DNA from: Carcinoscorpius rotundicauda | Taxonomy: Eukaryota; Arthropoda; Merostomata; Xiphosura; Limulidae | DNA: 64,000 nt | Direction: 5' to 3' | Assembly (NCBI GenBank): GCA_011833715.1 | Contig: CM022397.1 | Coordinates: forward strand, 1,674,001-1,738,000 | Part shown: one piece after another, positions 55,324 to 64,000 of the stretch | Layout of the letters: each line of letters starts with the position of its first letter | Position numbering within the stretch: the first letter of the stretch is position 1 | Made by a program: the position numbers and the translations under genes | The notes under the pieces: generated by a model | Seen by the model: only the letters and a program-made list of their open reading frames with translations | What the model was told of the DNA's origin: nothing | The model's database searches: none

Positions 55324-56225
55324 ATCTATTGCCCGTGTTCGTTTCTATGTATAAAGTTGCTTTTTGATATGATAAAACCTAAACAAGACTCGAACACAAT
55401 AGGTGATTTGCACGTTTTAAAAATCATGGTTACCTGTTGCATACTAGTACTGATGGTCACCCTATATCTGCTTCTCGTGCTCCTAATGACCCTGAAGTGA
55501 TGATGTCATAAGATCGGGCTTCTTCGAGGGACTTCCATGTTGATTTTCTTTTATACAGTCATACAGGTTTCCATGAACATGTATACTTCTTCAAAATTTA
55601 CTATTCAGCAGCCAAAACACGAAATTCCGTTATGTTTGCTGATATTCCATTTCCTTCGGCTATATGGTTTTTCATCAAACCACTGTTGACTTTTAGGTTT
55701 TGTCGGGATACTTCTGAGGTTTTATTCTATTTTGTTTTATATGTCGTTAACTGTACCAGGACACATGACCAGCTACAATAATTCATAGTTCTCTTTTGAA
55801 ATCGTAGTCCTCACTATAGGGACGAGGGTACTGCTTCTGATTGGTTCAGGATGATTTGGGGGTGTGATTTCGGATGCCATGCTGTCCTAATCATCTATCT
55901 AATGTGCAGGTTTTTCCACTTTCTTGGAGAAGGATGAATGCTACCTCCTTTGGAAGATTTTGTGTTTTAACCTGCATGAGTTAATAACCTCTGCTTACGA
56001 ATATTATTTTCTCTGGCAAGAACGATTACGTACCGTTTATAACCATCAACCAGGTTTTAAAAACATTTTACAAAGTCGAATAAGAGAGGTTTGCTGTCAA
56101 ATTCAATTTATATTATTATTTATTAAATGAAAACAGTTTCAGATCCATCTCCATTAGTTTTTACCTTCTTTAAATAATTCTCTGAAAAGGCATCAAGACT
56201 TCAGTGACTTTGGGTCATCTGATGA
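55324..56225. other. No gene supported
   Basis: One minus-free stretch of about 95 codons without stops (about 55514-55770, plus strand) lacks an ATG at its start and resembles no family. A 68-codon frame follows at 55924-56130. Neither is called. Confidence 0.4.
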
Positions 56226-56293
56226 GGCCACCGAGGGGAATCTAACCCATAATTTTAGCGTTTAAATCCAAAGACTGTACTAGCGGGGGACTC
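56226..56293 (-). mobile_element. SINE-C head fragment
   Basis: CACCGAGGGGAATCTAACCC, TTTTAGCGTTTAAATCC and TGTACTAGCGGGGG. Confidence 0.8.
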
Positions 56294-57018
56294 TATGAAT
56301 CTGAATATAATATCCATTTGAATTCATTATGTTCAGATATTTCACTACACGTTGTACATAATTTTTCATAAGTGAGTCATCTTCATTGAAATCGGATCAC
56401 ATTTTGCTAGGCCTAAAACATTGACAACCACTGGTTATAATTTCTCTAGACCGATCGTGACGTCAGAGTCTTATCGATCATTCTAGAATCCGACTGTAAG
56501 AACGAACGAAAGTATTCGTTATGTAAAAGAAATAATAATTTGATGTAAATAAAAGCGCTCCTGTCTGATTTGTGAGAAAGTTCTTACGTGATAGAAAAAA
56601 AAAGTATGATTTTCCAAGTCTGAGTAGCTGAATGATGAAGAATCCGTTATTAAAACCAAGACAACTTTAATGAATTTTAAATTCGTGGACCTGTATTATC
56701 CAGTTTAATAAAACAAATCTCTATGCATTTGTTTAAATGAGAAATAGCATGATGTAATCGAATATGTGCATAAAAATGATTCCTAAGCTTCGTTTCAGTG
56801 ATGCTCAATCCTACACAAAAAGCCATGAAGACTTTAAAAAACATTTAACCTTTTTTTTTTTTTACTATATTTGATATAGGAGTTAAAATAACCATTGAAA
56901 TTACATTTATTAAGAATGTTCTTTTTTACTCTGAAACTTTTAGTGTACATTAGTTAACTCTATTGTTACAAAGAAAGTTATACGGAGCTTCAGTCTTCTC
57001 AAATGTTTCTCATTAAAG
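56294..57018. other. No feature recognised
   Basis: AT-rich DNA with a T-run near 56853-56863. Confidence 0.5.
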
Positions 57019-57054
57019 ACTTGCAGAAAATCATAATCCAGGGTTCGATTCGTC
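57019..57054 (+). mobile_element. SINE-C fragment
   Basis: ATAATCCAGGGTTCGATTCG preserves only the B-box region, directly before a SINE-A. Confidence 0.5.
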
Positions 57055-57332
57055 ATGGCCCGGCATGGCCAGGTGGTTAAGGCGCTCGACTCACAATTCA
57101 AGGGTCATGGATTCGAATCCCAGTCACACCAAACATGCTCGTCCTTTCAGCCGTGGGGCGTTATAATGTGACAGTTAATTCCACTATTCCTTGGAAAAAG
57201 AGTAGCCCAAGAGTTAACGGTGGGTAGTGATGACTAGCTGCCTTCCTTCTAGTCTTACAATGCCAAATTAGGGACAGCTAGCGCAGGTAACGCTTGTGTA
57301 TCTTTGCGCGAAATTTAAAACAAAACTAACCA
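57055..57332 (+). mobile_element. SINE-A, full length
   Basis: GGCCCGGCATGGCCAGGTGG (A box), GGATTCGAATCCC (B box), full body and tail TGTATCTTTGCGCGAAATTT. Confidence 0.95.
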
Positions 57333-57424
57333 ATCGACTCCTCATAGTGGATACAGAGCGAATTATACAGTTTTAGGCTTAGGTAACAACAACAAGTTCC
57401 AGAAAACACGTAACAAAACATCAT

Positions 57425-57514
57425 TTATTTGTTTGGAACAAAGCACAAAATTCTGTGTTGAACACACCAATGGTATCGAAACTCAGACACACCACTGTGC
57501 CAGTGAGGGGCAGC
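57425..57514 (-). mobile_element. SINE-B, diverged
   Basis: TTGGAACAAAGCACAAAATTC, AATGGTATCGAAACTC and CCACTGTGCCAGTGAGGGG. Confidence 0.7.
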
Positions 57515-57599
57515 AGAGTAGAGATTATATGTTGAGAAATTAAAACAAATCTACAAACAAAATGAGAATGCGTAATTATTAAATTAGTTCACGTTACGT

Positions 57600-57745
57600 T
57601 GATGAGTGAGCATTTGCTTGTTTTCTTATAACAAAGTTACCTTAAGCTATCTGTTAAGCCCACTGAGGGGGAATTGAACCCGTGACTATAGCGTTGTAAA
57701 TCTGGAGACATACCGCTGTATCAGCGGGGGGGGCTGATGAGTGAG
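57600..57745 (-). mobile_element. SINE-C, full length, 11-bp target-site duplication
   Basis: TGATGAGTGAG flanks it at 57600-57610 and 57735-57745. The 124-bp body runs TTTTCTTATAACAAAGTTAC, GGGGAATTGAACCCG, TATAGCGTTGTAAATCTGG, ACCGCTGTATCAGCGGGGG. This fixes the length of SINE-C. Confidence 0.95.
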
Positions 57746-58458
57746 TAATTCTTACTACCTGTTCAACGCAGTAGATGGCTGAAAAAAAGTAGTTATCTCA
57801 ATACCAAAAATCCTGCAGGCTGCATGTTTTGTCCTTGAAACCGTCAGGTGGCTCTCGTGCGATGAGTGGGCGAAGTTATTCCCATCTACTGGTAATTATT
57901 TGAATATTCATGATCGACTCATGTCAGTGAGAAAAACCAAAGACCTCCAATATGGCCGTTCTTGACACACGTGCTTCATCAATAATCACAGTAAACCTGT
58001 GGTTATAAATTAAACATATGGAAACAACCATCGCTGAGTGTCGATGCTTGAACTAAGAGTAGTCACGTGTAAGATATCAAGTAATGAATTCCAAAGTAGA
58101 CAAGGGATGAATCACAACCAGCAGTGTCGAGCGCCACCTACCCTCTGGCCTTGAGTACAAGATTCGTTCATTGGTAGAAAGTTTTAATCTGGTTTCGCTC
58201 ACTGTAAAGAAAGAATTTTTTTCCACTTTTAGAGTTTGCTGTTTCTCACTTTCTTCACGTGCATCACAATCTATTCTTTGTATGAGTTCTAACTACCAGT
58301 ATACATGCTTGGAAATTCTAAGCATTCTGTATTCTCGTAATTTTAGCAGTTACATCTCACAAATTACATACGTCCCAAAATTTTGCTGATGAGACATTTT
58401 TGTTACCGACGCGAGTTTTAACTTTCTGTTGTAATAAGTTTTTCACGTCTTGCAGTCC
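57746..58458. other. No feature recognised
   Basis: A 72-codon open frame (58171-58389) has no recognised family. Confidence 0.45.
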
Positions 58459-58752
58459 CTTAATACAGGCCCGGATGACGAGGTGGTTTATGCGCTTGAC
58501 TTGTGATCTGAGAGTTCTGGGTTCGAATCGCCGTCACACTAAACAGGCTCGTTCTTTCTGCCGTCGGGTCGTTATAATGTTACGGTCAATTCCACTATTC
58601 GTTGGTAAAAGAGTAGCCCAAGAGTTGGCGGTGGGTGGTGATGACTAGCTACCTTCCCTCTAGTCTTACACTGCTAAATTAGGGACGGCTAGCACAGATA
58701 GCCCTCGTGTAGCTTTGCGCGAAATTCGAAACAAACCAAACCCTTAATACAG
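58459..58752 (+). mobile_element. SINE-A, full length, 12-bp target-site duplication
   Basis: CCCTTAATACAG occurs at 58459-58470 and 58741-58752. The 270-bp body between them is complete, with A box region, B box GGGTTCGAATCGCC, body, and tail GTGTAGCTTTGCGCGAAATTC. This fixes the length of SINE-A. Confidence 0.97.
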
Positions 58753-59404
58753 TGTGGTTTGCGATAAGGACGAGATAATGGAGTCGAAAAGAAGGCGGGA
58801 TCAAATATTCAAGCTAATTCAACAATCTTTTGAAGAAATTAACTATTCGAAGTAGAAACGTATGAATATCAAATGTCGTGAGAATTCTACATCAACTCGT
58901 ATATGATAGTCTTTTACAACTTCCTTAAGTTAATTGGTTTAATAAAATGTTAGAGAATTCTGTTACATTTGAGCCTTTTCTTGCAGAGAAAATACTTGGC
59001 GTATCGGGAACAAAATTTTCATTTTAATTCTAAATTATCTGCAAGATAAATAAATTTGTACACATAATAGATCAAAGTTTAATTAGGAATTCAATTGACA
59101 TGTGCTGCACAATGTTTTCGAGAACTGTTCTTTGGTTAGATGCTGGAGCTGTTACATTCGTTGTGATACACCAATATCTTTGGTCCTTTCGTTTTATTGA
59201 AGAAAGTTGATTGGGTAGAAATCAAGAGATACTTTATTTCTTTGTGAAGACCACCGTCAAAAATTACCACAACAAAGGAGAATCATCTGAGGGCCGAGAG
59301 AATTGTGAGTTTAGAGTGTAGGAGAAACGGGGCACACGTTAACCTTCCTGTAAAGCACAATGAAGGCTAAATATGTGATAAAAATACAGTAATGACCTTA
59401 TTGA
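58753..59404. other. No feature recognised
   Basis: Unique AT-rich DNA. Confidence 0.5.
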
Positions 59405-59667
59405 CTTGTTTGTTTTTGAATTTCGCACAAAGCTACTGTGCTATCCGTCCCTAATTTAGCAGTGTAAGATTAGAGGGAAGGCAGCTTGTCATCACCACCC
59501 ACCGCCAACTCTTGGGCTACTCTTTTACAAAGGAATGGTGGGATTGACCGTACATTATAACTTCCCCACCGCTGAAAGGGCGAGCATGTTTGGCGCGACT
59601 GGGATGTAAACCCGCGACCGTCAGATTACGAGTCACACGCCTTAACACTCTTGGCCATGCCGGGCCT
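59405..59667 (-). mobile_element. SINE-A, near full length (GCGCGAC subtype)
   Basis: GTTTTTGAATTTCGCACAAAG to CTTGGCCATGCCGGGCC; about 20 bp of the tail (CGAGGGCTATCTG) are missing. Confidence 0.94.
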
Positions 59668-59989
59668 ATCTCATTGACACTTACGAAGTATTTGAAAATT
59701 AAAAAAAATATATTCTCTAAATTTTGAAAGTCATGAGTCATTTAAGTATCTAACACGAGCCAATGATAACTAACTACCAATGTATGTGGTTAAAAAAACC
59801 AACAACGATCAGCGTTCACCGAAACCTTCTTCACGAAACCAAAACGAAATACTCTTAGACTAATTTAGCTAGAGCAAACTCAGGTACCTGAAAGTTTAAT
59901 AATAGTAATAATAACACAAAAGTAGAAATACTAAAATAAATCACCAAATTTAATTCGATCTACTCGTAGTTAAACGTTGACTTTAGACA
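59668..59989. other. No feature recognised
   Basis: Unique AT-rich DNA. Confidence 0.5.
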
Positions 59990-60224
59990 TGGCCCGACAT
60001 GGCCAAGGGGTTAGGGCGCTTCACTCGGAAGCTGAGGGTTGCCGAGGGGCGTTATAATGTGCGTTCATTCTCGCTATTCGTTTATAAAAAAGTAGTTTAA
60101 AACTTGGCGGTGGGTGGTGATGACTAGCTGCCTTCCCTTTAGTCTTACACTGCTGAATTAGAGACGGCTAGCGCAGATAACCCTCCAGTAGCTTTGTACG
60201 AAATTCAAAAACAAACTAACCTTG
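59990..60224 (+). mobile_element. SINE-A with head deletion
   Basis: GGCCCGACATGGCCAAGG (A box) then a jump from the anticodon region straight to GCCGAGGGGCGTTATAATG, deleting the B box. Body and tail are intact. Confidence 0.9.
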
Positions 60225-61079
60225 GATATATTACAAGTTAGGGGCGTTATTGATAGTTTCTTATAGCTTTAATTTTGTACTAGCTGCGACAACAAGCTGT
60301 ATAAACTATACTTTAATAGAAATATTATCTTCCAAATGAGAAAACTGATTTTGTTTATTCCTGTTGATATATTAGATTGCTTTAGGTGTTCATTTTTAGG
60401 TTACACCATTTTCACAGCTTCGTAAGTTACTTGTAAATGTATCAAAAAAGATGACAGCTTTGTCAGTTTGAGGTTTCACTCTGGATATTTCAACGTCTGT
60501 CAAGGTTTGTGTGAAGCGTGAAGATTTATAGCTTTCGATCTCACTCAAATCTTTCAACGACAAGTTTGGTTTGCTTGAAGATACGAGATGTCAATTTTTT
60601 AGAAAATTTGATAACAGGTGTAGGAAATGAGTAAAGAAAATCGTTTAATTAACTTTTTCAGTGTGGAAAAAGTAAATTTATTTACCCTAACTTGAATCAA
60701 CGTTTTACGTAGTATTTAATTATATTATGTCAGGGACTCTGAAATATCTAAACATAATAAACCATATTTATATATTCATTTAACACGCAATATACGAGGG
60801 TTAATAATAATATTACGTCCAATATTCGATTTTCTTTATTTGCCATTACTATGTTTGCCTTATTCCTCAAACGTTTAAAACTACAAAAATAGTTTTCAAT
60901 TTTGTACATAACTCACCCATAAAAATATTACATTTTCCATACTAAATTATAGTTTCGTCGAGAGTGTCGCAGAAGTTGGTGTAGCAACCAGAACATCTAT
61001 CCGTTCGTTGGTCTTCCACAAACATCGCACTTTTAGCTTTGGAGCCTTTATATGTTATAAATTATAGTAGCTCAAAAGC
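60225..61079. other. No feature recognised
   Basis: Unique AT-rich DNA. Confidence 0.5.
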
Positions 61080-61352
61080 TTGTTTGTTTTGAATTCCGCA
61101 CAAAGCTATTCGAGGGCTATCTGTGCTTGCCGTCCCTAATTTAGAAATGCAAGACTAGAGGGAAGGCAGCTAGTCATCACCACCCACCGCAAACTCTTGG
61201 GCTACTCTTTTACCAACGAATAGCGGGACTGACCGTCACTTTATAACGCCCCCACGGCTGAAAGGCCGAGCATGTTTGGCGCGACGGGGATGCAATCCCG
61301 TGATCGCGGATTACGAGTCGCACGCCTTAACGCGCTTGGCCGTGCCGGGCTG
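61080..61352 (-). mobile_element. SINE-A, full length (GCGCGAC subtype)
   Basis: GTTTGTTTTGAATTCCGCAC to TTGGCCGTGCCGGGC. TCAARAGCT lies on both sides (about 61072 and 61358), a possible target duplication with one mismatch. Confidence 0.95.
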
Positions 61353-61591
61353 GTTCAAGAGCTAAAGGTGTTTCCTGTTCATCAGATAGTGTGTGCCATC
61401 TTTAGTCCACTTCAGTCATTCAACCGTAAGTCCGACGGTTTATAATGCTACAAATCTGATACCTAGCGGGAGAAAACCACAAATGTGCAGAGTGTAGAGT
61501 CGTGTTTAATAAAAAACAAAACAGCCATTTTAAAATCATATTTCATTACTTGACATTCCTTATTATTATAAACAACATACTGAAGACTGGA

Positions 61592-61705
61592 ATTGGCTCC
61601 CCAGTGGTATGTTTCGACTTGTAATGCTAAAGATCGGGTTTGGATACGCGTGGAGGGCACAGCACAGGTAGCCCTTTTTGCAGCTTTGTGTCTCATAACA
61701 AAGAG
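61592..61705 (+). mobile_element. SINE-B, near full length
   Basis: CTCCCCAGTGGTATGTTTCG, ACTTGTAATGCTAAAGATCG, GGTTTGGATACGCG (altered B box), CACAGCACAGGTAGCCC and TGCAGCTTTGTGTCTCATAA. Confidence 0.88.
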
Positions 61706-61794
61706 AAACAGACTGGAATTACTTTGTGTGGAATATAATGGAAGAAGGGATCGATTACTTGGGATATATGCGATATGTTAAAAGCGCTAATATA

Positions 61795-61852
61795 AGGCCG
61801 AATTTTAGCGTTAAAGTCTCAAAGTTTACCCCAACACCATCGGTGTCACGAA
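61795..61852 (-). mobile_element. SINE-C or SINE-B head fragment
   Basis: CGAATTTTAGCGTTAAAGTC and TACCCCAACACC suggest a decayed head piece. Confidence 0.4.
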
Positions 61853-61887
61853 GAGTACGAATATTATCTTAAATGTGTTAAAGTATG

Positions 61888-61975
61888 CTTATATACTATA
61901 AACTGAGTTTCGATACCTGTGATGGGCAGAGCACAGATAGCCCTTCATGTAGATTTGTGCTCAATAATAAAGCAT
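61888..61975 (+). mobile_element. SINE-B, A box truncated
   Basis: CTGAGTTTCGATACCTGTGA, TGGGCAGAGCACAGATAGCC and TGTAGATTTGTGCTCAATAA. Confidence 0.85.
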
Positions 61976-62272
61976 TTGTTGTAGCTTTAAAACAACTTAT
62001 GTGATACATGTTTATCGTTCTTTATAATGAATTAAATTACATTTTATCTGAACTTTGAGCCTTGCTTTACAAATTTAATGCTGTCTAAAGTCTGAACTTA
62101 TTACCCAGGCGATAAGCCCGAGATAATTGTCATGATATTATAGCTTTAAGTTTGTAAACTACGAATGATTTTGTGCAGCATAAAACCGTGTTTATCATTA
62201 GAATATTAATAGTTTAATGTATATTCGGATGATAGAAAACTAATGGAAAACAAAACAAAGTTGAGTTGATGT

Positions 62273-62584
62273 TTGGTTTGTTTTGAAATTTCGCACAAAG
62301 CTACTCGAGGGCTATCTGCGCTATCTGTACTACAAAGCTACTCGAGGGCTATCTGCGCTAGCCGTCCCTAATGTAGCAGTGTAAGACTAGAGGGAAGGCA
62401 GCTAGTCATCACCACCCACCGCCAACTCTTTGGCTACTCATTTACCAACAAATAGTGGGATTGACCATCACATTAAAACGCCCCCACGGCTGAGAGGGCG
62501 AGCATGTTTGGCGCGACGCGGATGCGAACCTGCGACCCTCAGATTACGAGTCGCACGACTTAACGCGCTTGGCCATGTCGGGCC
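62273..62584 (-). mobile_element. SINE-A, full length with duplicated tail (GCGCGAC subtype)
   Basis: ACAAAGCTACTCGAGGGCTA, TCTGCGCTA occurs twice, 37 bp apart (62295 and 62332). The rest is complete, ending CTTGGCCATGTCGGGCC. Confidence 0.95.
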
Positions 62585-62632
62585 AAACTGAGTTAAAGTT
62601 CGCTTTTTTCCTAAAATGTTATCGCCAATGGT
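62585..62632. repeat. 48-bp flank shared with 7797-7844
   Basis: AAACTGAGTTAAAGTTCGC and TTATCGCCAATGGT match the flank of the SINE-A at 7521-7796. The match lies beyond the tRNA-like head. Confidence 0.85.
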
Positions 62633-63445
62633 AGAACGAATACTTCAATTTCATTTGTCAAACATACATATTTCTTAAACTATCATTATACAAATTTTAT
62701 CAAGAAACAATCATGGGCCAGTTAATTTTAGACTTTTCTAATAAAAGCATTTATTAGTTCTTAAATTTCACTTTTGTTGCTAAGAGGGAGAAAAAAATTG
62801 TATAATTTTTAACAATATATTGTAGCTTGAACTATTCATGTTTCATTGAAATAGCTCTATTCCAATAAAAATTGTTGTTGTTTTTAAATATTTAATGTTA
62901 GCCTGTTTGACGCCACGTGAAACACCTACAAGTTATGAGGCCAACGGTTAACCGGGATGTCCCATGCTGTCAAAATATAGGGTGGGTTGCGAAATCGGTT
63001 GCCAATATTTTTTTTTCAGTGCAACATAACCTATTTCGTGCAGTCTTCTTACACAAACTACGCCTAGATAGTTCATTTTCACCTTCAGAATGGTTTCTAA
63101 TAATTTACAGTTTGAACAGAGACAATTTTCTTCAGAAATGCACTCATTTTTAGCGCACGTGTCTAATTACGTATCTCCTCTCAACTCTTAAGCATTCAAG
63201 ACCAACTAGTTATTTAACAAATATTTAAATATTTTTCACACTTTATCCACTATAGTTTTCTTTTTATATTTTATATAAAGTGAGGTTTTATTCGTTGTGA
63301 ACCAAAGTGTAAGTGGGAAAAGATATGGTTAAATTGAAAACCGTAATGAAGGTTTGAGTGGAATACACAACCTCGAGGGAGAGAGAGGTGTATTATTTAA
63401 AACATTACTCGTGTAAAGTGTGAAAGGAACAGCCTAAAATAATGG
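62633..63445. other. No gene supported
   Basis: A 78-codon plus frame (62917-63153) has no recognised family. Nothing else is seen. Confidence 0.45.
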
Positions 63446-63688
63446 AGGTTTTGGTTTGAATTTCGCTAAAAGCTACATGAGAGATATCTGCTCTAGTTGT
63501 CCCTAATTTTATAGTGTAAGTTATTACCACTCACCGCCAACTCTTGGGCTACTCTTTTACCAATGAATAGTAAGATTAACTGTTACATTATAACAGACCC
63601 ACGACTAAAAAGATAAAAATGTTTGGTGTGACGGAGATTCGAACCCGCATCACTCGGATTACGAGTCGAGTTCTCTAACCGGGCCGCT
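63446..63688 (-). mobile_element. SINE-A, diverged
   Basis: TTTGAATTTCGCTAAAAGC, a deleted GAGGGAAGGCAGCTAG segment, CCGCCAACTCTTGGGC and the head GAGATTCGAACCCGC. Confidence 0.9.
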
Positions 63689-63817
63689 TTGGTGGGAAAG
63701 CTGATTGTATTATAATCTAGATAAAGATTTGATAAGAAGTGTAATATGATAGTTTGGTTGAATTAAAATCATTCGAAGGCCGGTTTGGAATCTTTAAAAA
63801 TGGTTAAAAAACCACCG

Positions 63818-64000
63818 TTTATATTTTTGCGAAATTCGCGCAAAACGACACGAGGACTATCTGTGCTAGCCGTCCTTAATTTAGCAGTGTAAGACTAGAG
63901 GGAAGGTAGCTAGTCATCACCACCCACCGCCAACTCTTGGGCTATTCCTTTTGCCGACGAATAGTGGGATTGACCGTCACATTATAATGTCCCCACAACT
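63818..64000 (-). mobile_element. SINE-A, cut by window end
   Basis: GCGAAATTCGCGCAAAACG through CACATTATAATGTCCCC; the head would lie beyond the window. Confidence 0.93.

Noticed and set aside
55514..55770. About 95 codons without stop on the plus strand
   Set aside because: No ATG at the start, no recognised family and no convincing splice sites.
1..64000. Bacterial features (operons, ribosome binding sites, Rho-independent terminators)
   Set aside because: SINEs, LINE and PLE remnants and minisatellites indicate animal DNA; hairpins such as 23831-23872 lack the U-tract and gene context of terminators.

Overview
This window looks like intergenic or intronic DNA from a repeat-rich animal genome. 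It has no operons, no rRNA and no convincing complete protein-coding gene. Base composition is AT-rich and open frames are short. Most recognisable structure is retrotransposon debris and tandem repeats. The dominant dispersed repeat, a tRNA-headed SINE of about 270 bp with about 40 copies here, together with two shorter tRNA-headed SINEs, resembles repeats I associate with chelicerates, especially horseshoe crabs. That assignment is from memory and unverified.

Dispersed repeats. Three SINE families were read by eye. SINE-A is about 270 bp, with tRNA-like A and B boxes, a conserved body and a GCGAAATTCAAAAC tail. SINE-B is about 120 bp, with B box GGTTTCGATACCC and tail TTGTGTAGCTTTGTGC. SINE-C is about 120 bp, with B box GGTTCGATTCCCC and tail GATGTGGCTTTG. 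All three end in a related stretch, AGATAGCC followed by TGTRGCTTTG, which suggests one LINE partner. Several copies have clear target-site duplications. A decayed non-LTR (LINE) reverse transcriptase lies at 40835-41680. Two Penelope-like element (PLE) remnants with RT and GIY-YIG endonuclease coding lie at 29306-30222 and 36664-38316. Small PLE-terminus pieces lie at 22764-22855 and 27331-27407, and a fold-back built from a related terminus lies at 23471-23638.

Tandem repeats. About 23 minisatellites (unit 23-108 bp) are spread through the window. The largest are a 61-bp unit at 11461-12505, a 51-bp unit with higher-order structure at 26066-27240, and a 45-bp unit at 31739-32370. Two arrays (45581-45921 and 52336-52629) have units that are themselves pieces of SINE-B. 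Most of the longer open frames in the window are by-products of these arrays.

Possible host coding sequence is limited to weak candidates: a splice-flanked minus-strand stretch in the more GC-rich left end (about 1-1560), an open frame at 8678-8938, and a possible minus-strand terminal exon at 52894-53040 encoding acidic 12-residue repeats. None was recognised as a known gene. The features of most interest are the two PLE copies that share an identical internal inversion junction, the 92-bp PLE-terminus insertion with a 15-bp target duplication, the hammerhead-like motif in the PLE terminus, and the SINE-derived minisatellites.
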